From Trachythela sp. YZ-2020 (Eukaryota; Cnidaria; Anthozoa; Malacalcyonacea; Clavulariidae): a stretch of 64,000 nt of DNA. The notes under the pieces were generated by a model. The model did no database searches. It was not told the origin of the DNA and saw only the letters and a program-made list of their open reading frames with translations. Position numbers and translations under genes: made by a program. The stretch's first letter is position 1. Every line of letters begins with the position of its first letter. This document shows positions 22,160-33,224 of the stretch, in pieces. The stretch is from assembly GCA_016169945.1 (NCBI GenBank), contig JADLSH010000373.1:1178001-1242000 (forward strand). Direction: 5' to 3'.

Positions 22160-22282
22160 CTGTGAACATATTTCGCCAGGTGAAATGATTATTGATTAAT
22201 AAACGAATTTGTCTCATTCATATTCAATTCAAATACTTTTTACATATTTTATAGTTATAAACTAAAAACATTACCTTGCGTC

Positions 22283-22842
22283 TAGCCTCCTCCGCAGGCA
22301 ACTCTTGTTTCCCACTCCCAAATCCCAAATATATACCGACCTTTCAACCAGAAGAGACAATATTTTTGTCGAATTTGTATGACTACATTAGGAAACATAA
22401 GGGGACATTGCGATACAAATGTTGTTTTATGGGGTGGTTAATGCGTGTTTCTGAACGTTTCCGATTGAATGCCCCCCGGAAAATGTGACGTCAATCGGAA
22501 CTTGGCCGAGCAAAAAGACTGGATCAAAAAATGTGACAGTGTGTTTTTTTGTAATATATTTTTTATACTTTTTCGGGAATAAATGTGAAATTACCTTGTT
22601 TTTCAATTCTTTTGTTCGGTGTTTTGGCTTGTTCTGTTTGAGAACAATGCGGGCGGGCGTGCCCCTCCCCGCCCACAAATTCACTACTTACCAAGCCCTT
22701 ATTGTTTCTTTCTGCTTGGCCAAACTTTCGATATGGATTAATTGATAGCTAGCGTGAATAAATTCAATTCTCTTCTGGTTGAAAGGTCGGTATATATTTG
22801 GGATTTGGGATTGGGAAACAAGAGTTGCCTGCGGAGGAGGCT
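22283..22842. mobile_element. Non-autonomous element, 560 bp, TAGCCTCC ends, 10-bp TSD
   Basis: Ends TAGCCTCCTCCGCAGGCAAC (left) and GTTGCCTGCGGAGGAGGCT (right) are inverted repeats that continue almost identically for about 73 bases. ACCTTGCGTC flanks both sides (22273-22282 and 22843-22852), a 10-bp duplication. The TAGCCTC start and the 9/10-bp duplication are shared with the AcademH-like element at 1493-14444, so it is probably a deletion derivative of a related element. A Mutator-like origin is an alternative because that superfamily also makes 9-11-bp duplications. No coding frame is convincing. Confidence 0.85.
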
Positions 22843-22852
22843 ACCTTGCGTC

Positions 22853-24203
22853 AAAATCTCGAAATATTAGAAAATAACCACAAAATAGCTGCTTGTTTTT
22901 TTATGAAAGCGGGGAAAACCCCGCGAAGATTGAATTTTTTTCCGCGGTTCTACTGTTACTAAATATAGTAACTTAGCATGTGACTGTACATTGCCCTTTA
23001 GAATATATTTTGGAGAATTGTTTATCAGTATTTCCACAATTCATCAGGATAGTGCATACTGTATAACTTAGCTGATGTGCTATATGGTCTACAAATATAT
23101 CAATTATAAAATGCCAGATGAAGATAATTTTCTCATCCTTTTGCCATATATCCTTCCTGGTCTGTTTCTCCCTATCTGTTCATTCAGTACTTAGTCAGCC
23201 CAGTTTTGTTTTGTACCCTGTCACTATTGTGCATGCTGAAGGTAAAGCAACTTACTACTGTAGGATTATAGATTTTCAGAACAAAATCCTAGCAATGCTT
23301 GACATGTGTTTGTTTATAAATCTTCTGTTGTAGAATATTTTAACACTATATATATGGACGACACTAAAATCTCCTTGCAACTCAAAGGATATACCTTATC
23401 CTGAAGAATATCCTTCCTATGAAACTGCCTTCCCCCAGAAGCCATGCAGCTGTTAGACAATGATAAGTCATTTATAAATAAGAATTGGTCCTACCAAGGT
23501 AGGTTGACATTTTCTGTGGCCTAGAAAAAATGTCATATGTGGACAGTAGTATGTTTCAATGTATTCGTGTTATTGCTAGATAAATCATGCATTTAATTGG
23601 CACTTTGACAAACATAACACAATATCAATTTATGTTAACAAGCGATCTTTCTTGGTGGAGACTGGTCTAAATTCCTATTATTCCGGTTTGACTTCAAAGT
23701 TCTGAACACCTAACTACTCAACGGTCTCGTTAAAGCCACCATGTTCTTTTTTGTCTAAAATACGCATGTTTAGAGGACAATTTTGGAGTAAATGCCGAGC
23801 TCAGAATGCAGGAAATGGCATTTCCGGGCATGAAATTCCAAATATTTCCGTTTTTTTGTTTCCATTTCGTTAATTTTTGTCTGAAATTCGGGTTCGTTGA
23901 GAACTAATTTTAGAAATAAATCCAACGCTCAGAATGCAGGAAATGCCATTTGCTGGATCCTCCCCTGGGTGCACCGAACTAAATCTACCAGATCGAAGCT
24001 TTTTCTGTTTTATTACCTTCGCCCCCTTCAAATTTTGGTAATAATTTAATAATTAATATTTAATAATTTTATTAATTATCCATCTTTGGCATATAGAAAT
24101 ACAATGGATTTACAAGTTAAAATTATTATACTAAAATACATGTATAAGCTATAAAAATGTAAAAATTTGAATTTTTTATATACATATATACAATGATCTA
24201 ATT
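22853..24203. other. No gene recognised; dispersed CAGGAAATGGCATTT motif
   Basis: CTCAGAATGCAGGAAATGGC occurs at about 23800 and a variant at about 23928, with a third relative at 9734 inside the AcademH intron. A small frame at 23118-23333 begins with a hydrophobic segment like a signal peptide, but nothing continues it. The stretch 24035-24190 is very AT-rich. Confidence 0.45.
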
Positions 24204-26641
24204 TCATGAGTTGGTTAATCTACACGCCCTTGGGATAAAAGACGTACTATGCCTGTGTGTTTTTGAGAGCTGTCTTGGAGTGCTGTCTCTGGTCCTTCTC
24301 AGTTCGTAAGTGTGATTCTTATTACCAGATAGGAAACGATTACATGGGTTGTTTGGGACTTCCACGATCCTTTTCAGCTCGTTGCATGTTGCCTTGTCCC
24401 TTCTTTCTTTTAGTGTAGGGAGGGTATCTTTCTCCAATCCTAGGATTCTCAAGCTTCTTTGTTGAACACGTTCAATTTCTGCTTCAAGATATTTAGGGAT
24501 TCCACCCCAAACTGGAGAGGCGTATTCAAGTATTGGCCGGATCTTCGACGTATATGTTAATAAACCAATCTCGGGTGGTAGGAAGGATTTCCTGCACTCT
24601 CTAAGAAGGAATAATAGCTTATTTGCTCTTTTTGTTATTTTACAAACATGGGTATTCCACTTTAAATAATGTTGCACCCATACACCGAGAAGTTTGAAGG
24701 AGTTTACTCTTTCTATTTCAATTCCATCCGTTTGTATGGGTGGGGGTTCAGGAGAGGATTGGGAAAAACTGATCCACATGTCCTTAGTTTTTTGGGGATT
24801 CACGATCATTTTATTATCATTGGCCCAATTCATCACTTGATTAGTCGATTCCTGCATGTTTGAAAGGGCTCCGTTTGCAACGACCTCATCAAGAGTGCAG
24901 TCATCTGCATACTTGTGCGTGTTTGTAAGGTTGTTTGTTAACATGTTTTCCAAATCGTTAATATGAATATTGAACAGTGTTGGAGAAATAACGGAGCCTT
25001 GCGGGACACCAGCTGGACAGGGGGCGCTTGAAGATATAACACCATGTAAATTCACATGTTGAGTCCGCTCTGTAAGGAAGCACTTCACCCATGACCAGAA
25101 GGCCTTCGATACGTTCATTTCCGCAAATTTTGTTAATAGAATTCTATGGTCGACAAGGTCGAATGCTTTTTTGAAGTCCAAGAACGTAGTATGGACCCCT
25201 TTTCTTCCGATATTGGAGTTATCTGTTACGTCAAACCACCTCTGGGTCGTCGAGATCAGAGCTGAAACAGTAGATCGATTTTTAGTGAAAGCATGTTGGT
25301 TGTCCTTTATTGCCAAATCATGAGAGTTGAGTTCCAACTGGATTTTCTCTATCATTTTAGCTAGTGCTTTAAAAACCAGGCAGGGATTTTATCTATCCCT
25401 GTTGCTTTCTTTGGATTAAGGTGCTTTAGGCAGGACCGTACTTGCCCTAAGGAAGGTAGCGGTGGTGACGTATCCTTAAGTAAGTGGTTAACTTCAACAT
25501 GGATATCTTTCCATGGGTTTGTAAAAGCAATTTGTAGGTTTTCAGCAACCTTAGACAGATCTTCATTAGATGGAGTTTGTAAAGAGTTATGATTCGTTTC
25601 AGCACCCAACAGAGTATAGACAGTTTTATACCATTTTGCAGGATCTTTTTGGCGAAAATCTCTCCCTTCGGTATGATAAAACGATTGTTTTGCATTCCGA
25701 ATTAACTTTGAGACATTTTTACATAATTGGTCGTACTTGGATTTATCACCGCGGCAGTAAGCCTTTTGCCTAGCTTTAATCTGTGCCTTTATTTTTGGGG
25801 TAATCCAGGGTTTATCTGATGTATGCATTCGGATTGTCACTTCTGGCATAGCCTTATCCAGCAAAGAGAGTATCGTTCTATTAAATGCTTTGACTTTATC
25901 ATCCACATCTGTTGCCATTAAAACATTGTCCCAGTTTTGGAGGGCAACAGTTCTACTCAATGTTTGTTTGTTTTCGGGTTATGTAAGTCTACTTTTTTTG
26001 GAAGGGGTTTTTTGTTGTTTTTTTTTGGGGAATAACAGCAACATTGGTGTCTCAAGAAGACAGGAGGGAGGTGGCAGTTTGAAAAAAAAAATAGCCATGT
26101 TGTTTAAAAAAAATCTAAGATCTTGTATTACCTATTATTGGTCGAAAACCATTTTTTTTTTTTAAAATTTTTTACATACGCAGGCGTCTTAAATTCAGTT
26201 AAAATCCCCAGCGATAAATTATTCCTTCGAGGGGCGAGAATGAGGAGGACCTTGTCCAGACCATCTGTGTAGGTTATCATTTTTCATGCTTCTTTCTCAA
26301 CAGACTGCCGTGGTGGATAATAAATGGGACCACAATGATAGCACTAAGGGCCTCGGTGAATGTGGGGGTAGGGTGGGCAGCCATAGATAGTGCTTTCCAG
26401 CTTCTTCAAGATTTGGCAGACGAGATACTGGTACCGATTTATCGATGTACGCTAGTACTCCACCCCCGGGGGTTGGTCGATCAAGACGAAAAATAAGATA
26501 GTTGTCGCCAATATTTATAAAGCTATTCGGAACGTCGTCTGTTAACCAAGATTCTACTATCAAATTTATTGTTGATTTGTTATTGGAAATAACAGCGGAT
26601 AGTTCAGTCACCTTATTTGTGATGTGGCAAACATTTGACAC
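24204..26641 (-). mobile_element. LINE with internal deletions (EN start, linker, RT, C-terminus)
   Basis: Reading the minus strand from 26641: an EEP start (SNVCHITNKVTELSAV, ESWLTDDVP, PTPGGGVLAYID), then a gap, then a linker (25960-25361) with HTSDKPWITPKIKAQI. The RT (25355-24204) has FLDFKKAFDLVDH, AGVPQGSVISP, KYADDCTLDE and a CR1/RTE-type thumb. At the join 25361/25355 the text goes straight from PAWFLKH to AKMIEKIQLE after a stop, so the RT finger blocks between them are deleted. The second half of EEP is missing too, apart from AT-rich filler at 25961-26296. The RT protein would copy its own RNA at a nick; this copy cannot. Confidence 0.82.
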
Positions 26642-27351
26642 AAGAAAGGAAGGGAGAGGGCATTTCTTTACTTGGTGCGTGTTAATTTCAATACAATTAA
26701 ACTTTACGCAGGTAAATCAGGCTTATTATTTTGCTTAGCTTATTTTGCTATATTTAGCTTAGGAAGCTTAAAACTACCGAACATTGTGAATACAGCACTG
26801 CCGTTACATTAAGAACAGACGCAACAGTATAATTCGACAGTATAATTCGCAACGTGTGGGGTAATCATTTTGCGACAAAAATATCATTTTTCTTAACACC
26901 CGCAAAGCACTACGTACGATTGGACAAAATCCTTAACTGAATATCAGTGCATTTATAGGGAAGTTTTCCTTTGCCTTTGACACGGATTCGTATATGAATA
27001 ATTAAATATTTGTAAGGCACTAAGTCTAAAAACTGCATGACATTTAACTTTAATTCTGTTCTATGCTATTCTAATATTCGTAAGCACTTTACAAATTTTA
27101 GCTATTTGGTCTGCATATCTTGTAAAATTTCCTTCCATTGACGGCGCGACGGAGGAAATAAGTCATTTATTACATATTTTCTAATAAGTTATGTTTTGTT
27201 TGTGAACTGTAAAGTATACTGATTATATACAATATTGCAATGTGTTGCAAATAGGGAATATTGATTTAAAGACAAGGTTTAAAATAAAAGACTAATAATT
27301 ACATATCCAGATTTTCTTAGTCTCAGAAAATCTAACAAGAATCTTGTCTAC

Positions 27352-27446
27352 AAGTCCAGTCCAGTCCAGTCCATGTTTTACAAGTCCAGTCCAGTCCATA
27401 GTTTACAAGTCCAGTCCAATCCATAGTCCAGTCCATGTTTTACAAC
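27352..27446. repeat. GTCCA-type minisatellite
   Basis: CAAGTCCAGTCCAGTCCAT recurs with GTTTTA/AGTTTA spacers; the core unit is the pentamer GTCCA. Confidence 0.88.
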
Positions 27447-27548
27447 ATGCCGCCTGCGAGGGCAATCGAAATTTATCACACATTCAAGTGTAAACGAGCT
27501 TTGAGGAAGGAACGCTAAAGTGCCTATATTACTTGTGGGATCTTTACG

Positions 27549-27701
27549 GATTTGAAAAGAGCATAAAAGGTTAGTTATAATAATAAGTTCTTCAACCTTT
27601 TTTGATTTAGTTCAATAGTTTCCGAGATATAGACCTCCAAATATGGCAATTTTCAAAAATTGCCGCGTTGCTTGGGGGACTGGGACTCAGGAACGCGACT
27701 G
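27549..27701. repeat. Dispersed repeat, copy 2 (partner at 16674-16807)
   Basis: GAGCATAAAAGGTTAGTTAT, GTTTCCGAGATATAGA and GGGGGACTGGGACTCAGGAA occur in the same order as in copy 1. Confidence 0.62.
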
Positions 27702-28519
27702 TAAACAAACACTATAAATTATATTACGTTTTGCTTCTGTTACTTACTAAATGCGAATATTTGAAAGAGAAGTCTGTTTGTCTAGCTCAAACTCGTTCTC
27801 CAGTGCCGAAAAATGTTCCTGTGATTGTGTAGAATACAAAATCAAGGGTGAAACATACAAAACGACCTCAAAATTGAATTTGAAAGTGAGCCTTAGTATG
27901 TCGTCGAGCATTGTCGAGCAAGAGAAAGTCGGCATTTATAGCACACACTGACGAAATATGGATTAAAGAATACGTTTAAATGCAAGAAGAATGTATTAAA
28001 CGGCCAAAATATCATTCTTGGTAAGTGAATATAGTAATTTTCTATCTGTAAATGTCGTGCGAGGCCATATTTGGCAATTATCATATTCTGCGAGTAAACA
28101 AACAAAAGTTTAGTAATTGTGGTAAAGAAATTTAGGAAGGGATGTGTTTTCCTGATTGTATTTTATACTGTTGTTTATAGTGGAAATCACTATAGATTTC
28201 ATGGTTGTATTTAAGCTACAATATTGGGCGTTGCTGTACTTTGTTTTACTAATTTACTATGACCTATTATATATAGAACTTGAAATGGTTTTACTGGTTG
28301 GTTAGTTATGGAGATAGTGTTAGGCGCTAATGGTTTAACTTTTGAAATATACACTATCAGGTATTTAGGTTGATTAAGCTCTTCTATTAGGCTACCCAGG
28401 GACAGGGAACGACCATTCCAAGCACCTTTGATGGGGATTATTGTATTATTAGACATTAGACATTAATTAGTAGACATTAATTATTAGACAACTGGTAATC
28501 AAATAATAACTGGTAATTT

Positions 28520-28860
28520 GGTAATCCTCGTGCCCACTTTGGAACCTTTCATTAACAATTTAACATTATTATTGGTGGTGAATTTAACTTACTATAAATG
28601 GATTACGATGACTCTTCTTTCTCGTTTTGGTCAACTGGTAATCCTCGTGCCCACTTTGGAACCTTTCATTAACAATTTAACATTATCATTGATGGTGAAT
28701 TTAACTTACTATAAGCGGATTGCGATGACTCTTCTTTCTCGTTTTGGTCAACTGGTAATCCTCGTGCCCACGTTGGAACGTTTCATTAACAATTTAACAT
28801 TATTGATGCTGAATTTAAATTACTATAAATGGATTGCGATTAATTTTACATATATTCGGC
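28520..28860. repeat. 117-bp tandem repeat, nearly three copies
   Basis: GGTAATCCTCGTGCCCAC starts at 28520, 28637 and 28754, exactly 117 bases apart; the third copy is incomplete. Because 117 is a multiple of three, a 155-residue open frame runs through all copies, with a repeated VILVPTLEPFINNLTL. Nothing suggests it is translated. Confidence 0.93.
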
Positions 28861-28894
28861 TGTTCTCCTTTACGTTTTCAACTCAAAATCTCTT

Positions 28895-29490
28895 CCTTAA
28901 CCACCACCTGGTTGCTGATTATAGACATTTAATAACTGATATACCTTCCTTAACCACCACCTGGTTGCTGATTATATACATTTAATAACTGATATACCTT
29001 CCTTAACCACCACCTGGTTGCTGATTATAGACATTTAATAACTGAAATACCTCCTTAACCACCACCTGGTTGCTGATTATAGACATTTAATAACTGATAT
29101 ACCTTCCTTAACCACCACCTGGTTGCTGATTATAGACATTTAATAACTGAAATACCTCCTTAACCACCACCTGGTTGCTGATTATAGACATTTAATACCT
29201 TCCTTAACCACCACCTGGTTGCTGATTATATACATTTAATAACTGATATACCTTCCTTAACCACCACCTGGTTGCTGATTATGGACATTTAATAACTGAA
29301 ATACCTCCTTAACCACCACCTGGTTGCTGATTATAGACATTTAATAACTGAAATACCTTCCTTAACCACCACCTGGTTGCTGATTATAGACATTTAATAA
29401 CTGAAATACCTCCTTAACCACCACCTGGTTGCTGATTATAGACATTTAATAACTGAAGTACCTTCCTTAACCACCACCTGGTTGCCATCT
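28895..29490. repeat. Minisatellite of 51-53 bp, about 12 copies
   Basis: CCTTAACCACCACCTGGTTG followed by CTGATTATAGACATTTAATA recurs about twelve times. Units of 53 and 51 bases alternate, and one shortened unit lies near 29190. The last copies lose the pattern (GTTGCCATCTTGTCGATTAT). It starts 35 bases after the end of the 117-bp array. Confidence 0.95.
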
Positions 29491-30937
29491 TGTCGATTAT
29501 AAACATTTAAACCTGGTTGCTCAATTTGACATAACTGTTGAGGAGAAAGGTACCTGACAAATTAGTTTTGCTGCTGATTTTTATCATCAATGAAGCGAAT
29601 TTATTCGGTGCCTGCCTTTCATGTATCTTTGGTAAGATGTTATGATTGAATGATTGATGAAAATTTGTTGCGACAGTAACGGTATGTGTAATGTTAATTT
29701 GGTAATTGAAGCGCTTGATGCCTTTGATCAGAAGGTGAGTTCAAACTTGAGGTAAGTGGATCATTTTGGAATACAAAATTATACTGTTCGCAAAGTAGCC
29801 ATGCCCATGGTGTAATGCTGTAAGCTTCTCTGCTTCTTTAAAGGCGTAATGGTGCAGTGCCGCTGTCGCCGCACAAAGGCCATACACGGCCCGCAAGTGC
29901 AAGGCAAACAGGACATTTTGCACGCACATACTGAAGGCTATGTCAACGCGTTTGATATGAAGCGCAAAAAAAATATCCGCGCAAATTTTCGTACCGGGCA
30001 CGCAAACTCGAAAATTGGGCGCACAAAATTTCGGAAAATTCTGATCTCGGTCGCGCAGTTTGCAAACTTTCCAGTATGGGGTAAACCTAATGATGCTGAT
30101 GATAAATGAAAACAGGTGAAGTCATTAAGATGGTGCTACACTGTGTAAATGTACATGAGATTAGTGTGTTGCAATTTTGGGTCATGAACTGTAACTTCTA
30201 GCAAGTTAGTCTGCTCCATCAATTGCTTGATAGATGTGAACAAATATCTTTATACTGTTATCCAACATCAAAGTTAAAAATTATAAGCCAGTTCTGGTGA
30301 AAATGGATTCAAATCGTGCAGTTAACTGAGTTTAGTCCAAAAACTTTTTTGTTAAGTAAGAAAAGAAGCCCCTTTCACTGATCAGGTATATGATTATTGT
30401 GTTTAAAGTAGTACAACTGGTATAACGCTATGATACAGTATAAATATGCGCCTGAAATTTAAAAAGTTCAACCTACTGCCATCTAAAAAAAAGACATGAC
30501 GTATTTTTGTTCAAGCTAAGTCGAATAATAGTTGCAATTCAAGCAACACTCAGAAAAATAGCATGTATATCCCATCGGATGACTTTCGGGTCCCAAAACA
30601 GCACATAGCAATGCGTTTAAAATGACAATTTTAGCATCATTAAATACGCTTTTAAATAATCTACCTTTCTTTAGTACGTCCTGAAAATTTCACTGACATC
30701 CACCATAAAATAACGACGATATACTCATTTAAATTTATGAAATACAAGTTTTGCCATATTAGTTTATAATGTTTTGGACCAGAGTTGGTTGCTTTCAACA
30801 TGGTGGCCAAGACGCCGGAAGTAACATGTGCTGGCACAAAAACTTCAAAGGTCGGAATGAGAGTGGACTTTCTGCCCATGTCTATTCTGTGGTAAAGGCT
30901 CATTACTAGCGGCCCGACCACATCGCCTTCAAAGTCA
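29491..30937. other. No gene recognised
   Basis: Overlapping small frames on both strands at 29741-30109 share a slightly higher GC content than their surroundings, but show no motif. Nothing else is seen. Confidence 0.4.
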
Positions 30938-31400
30938 AATATCTCTACTCAAACTTGTCGTACGCCAAAAAAAATTCGATCAGATCTTTTCACAAAGGTT
31001 TCTCTTTCTAACCAATATGGTTTGATGATAACTCTGCAAATTTAGCGACGAACGGAGCCAAAATCTCTCTCAATTTCGGCTATGTTCATAATACTTTGAA
31101 CTGTTCGGGCATGATTGTGGACGTGAAGTAAACAACTGGTAAACAATACCGCCTTACGCGGGGTGGGACAGCAGTCAAATTCATCGCTACTCGGGACATA
31201 AAGTACCCTGCGTAAGGTGGTATCGTTTATGTGACGTCCACGATCATGCCCAAACAGTTCGAAGTATTATGAACATAGCCGAAATTGAGAGAGCTTTTGG
31301 CTCCGTTCGTCGCTAAATTTGCCAGAGTATGATCAAACCATATTTGTGAAAAGATCTGATCGAATTTTTTTTGCTGTACGACAAGTTTGAGCGAGATATT
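30938..31400. repeat. Inverted duplication of the 3' end of LINE-A
   Basis: The right arm (31195-31400) is the 3' end of the LINE-A frame and its 3' flank. The left arm (30938-31155) is the same sequence in reverse orientation: CAAACTTGTCGTAC, TTCGATCAGATCTTTTCACA and AATTTAGCGACGAACGGAGC all recur as complements. The two 3' ends face each other across about 40 unique bases. Confidence 0.85.
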
Positions 31401-33220
31401 TGGGATAAAGACATAGTAGGAATAAAAGTTTTCTGGTAAAGAAGAGTTTTACATTGAACGTTAAATGTTCTTTTATGCCTAAGGTCATAATTTGATTGGT
31501 GTTCTGGCGGAAGTAACTTATACAACTTGTGTGACTCATCACATATTATCTTACTAAATAAGTTGTCACACAAGTCTTTTCTTCGACTTTGTAACGTTGG
31601 AAGTTGGAATTTTTCCAGATTGTCTTGGTATGAATTCCCAGGAGATAAGATTGAAAGCACACGTTTTTTAATCCTTTCCAAATCATCAGATAAATACTTT
31701 GGAAGCGAGTGATGAAAGACCAGAGCACAATACTCAAGAACTGATCTAATACAGGTACAGTAAAACAGTATAATATCTTCATCAGGCACTCGAGCTCGTT
31801 TGAGTAGGACAATAAAATATAAGCGTTTATTAGACTTTTTTATAACTTCGTTAATATGTTCGATCCAAAGAAGATTATTGGACACAGTTAATCCTAAAAT
31901 CTTAGCATGGTTGACAACGTCAAACTCCCTCCCCTCTATGGAAATGGCGTCAAACGAATGTTTTTGTTTCTTAAAATCAATGATCATTTCCTTGCACTTT
32001 TCAATATTTAATTGCAGCTTGTTTTCGCATGACCAATTCTGGACAAGTTCGGCATCACTCTGGATCGTAATACAATCCCCTTTATTTACAATTTCTGCAA
32101 CATTAGTGTCGTCCACATATTTCCATTTATTTGCACTGGGAAACGTGAGATCATTTATCATCAACAGAAAAAGCCACGGTCCAAGTTTAGTACCTTGGGG
32201 GACACCTGACAGTATATTACCCCATTCGGAAACACAATCATTGGCCAGTTTAATCCGCTGTTTCCGATCTTTCAGAAAATCAACAACCCAGCGAGCAATT
32301 CCTGGGGGGATGGGTAGGTCACAGTTTTTTTTTGCTAAAATGGCATGATCAATAAGGTCAAAGGCCTTCCTATAATCTAGGAGCATGATCCTTACAGCAG
32401 CACCAGTGGCATCTGTGGCTTCAGCCCACTTATGTATCATTGAAATTAGAGCATATTGGGTAGAGGACTTTGGGATAGCTCCAAACTGGTCGGGGTCGAT
32501 AATTGAAAGGATGGCAGGACTGATATATGTAACTACAATAAACTCCTCTGCGACCTTTGAAAGTGCAGGTGTGAGTGATATTGGTCTAAGGTGCTTCCTG
32601 ACGTTTGTCACAGGTTTTGTTTTAACTAGGGGAGAAATGTTCGCTAATTTCCAAGCTGACGGGAATTTTTGTTCGGCAAAGGTACAGTTCAGTACGGTGC
32701 GGACAGGTTGGGCAAGGATTTCTGCAAATTCGTTTAGCAACCAGTTTGGCAAATCATCGGGACCTGACGCTTTACGGGGATTTAGTTTCTTTAACGCACG
32801 ATAGACATCATGTTCGGACAGCACAGGGGGGTCAAACTCATCGTCGTATGGGGGAATGGATTGTAGAGGTTGATAAGCTTTCATAGGCTCCAGGAAGGCG
32901 TCGTTAATAAGATTAGCAATTGCAAGGGAATCAAAGTTCTCAATTTGGTCAAGTTGGAGTTTGGATCGGAAATTCTCAGAACTCTCAGTAGTGGTCATAC
33001 CTGCAATTTTTTTAACATCACTCCACCGCCGACTTGGTTTGGACTCCTTTAAATGCTGTACTTTAGATGAGTAAAATTTAGCCCGACAAGACTTTCTTTC
33101 TCGATTTACATGGTTTCGATATAAACGAAAGAGTTCTATATCCCCTTTTACAAAAGCTCTTTGGCGGGTATCTTTTTGACGTAGTAGGCGAGATGAACTT
33201 GGCAGGTATCTTTTTACAAT
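31313..33220 (-). mobile_element. LINE-A, reverse transcriptase half (uninterrupted frame)
   Basis: The minus-strand frame is open for over 630 residues. A linker (RAFVKGDIELFRLYRNHVNR) comes first, then RT blocks: LNPRKASGPDDLPNWL, ISPLVKTKPV, LLDYRKAFDLIDHAIL, SGVPQGTKLGPWLF and YVDDTNVAEI (catalytic Asp pair in YVDD). Thumb sequences and a C-terminal DLRHKRTFNV block follow. RT copies the element's RNA into DNA at the target. The EEP half lies beyond the transposon at 33225-36623 (36628 onward). If that insertion is removed with one TCGA copy, the two frames join directly (RTIC|RIVKRYL). This is the best-preserved RT in the window, but the 5' half carries frameshifts. Confidence 0.9.
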
Positions 33221-33224
33221 TCGA

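Larger units (their letters stand above)
26642..28519. other. No gene recognised; minisatellite and repeat copy inside
   Basis: It contains a GTCCA-rich minisatellite (27352-27446) and the second copy of a dispersed repeat (27549-27701). A minus-strand frame (28211-28456) has no recognised similarity. Confidence 0.45.

Noticed and set aside
23118..23333. Secreted Ig-like protein exon
   Set aside because: The hydrophobic start looks like a signal peptide, but no Ig cysteine pair, splice donor or continuation was found.
28518..28985. 155-residue open frame with internal repeats
   Set aside because: It exists only because the 117-bp minisatellite unit is a multiple of three; no start context, homology or codon signal supports translation.
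28895..29490. Regular array resembling a CRISPR
   Set aside because: The units have no unique spacers; almost the whole unit is repeated, and the locus is eukaryotic, so it is a minisatellite.
29741..30109. Overlapping 86-residue frames on both strands
   Set aside because: No motif, no splice context; mirrored frames in a slightly GC-richer patch are expected by chance.
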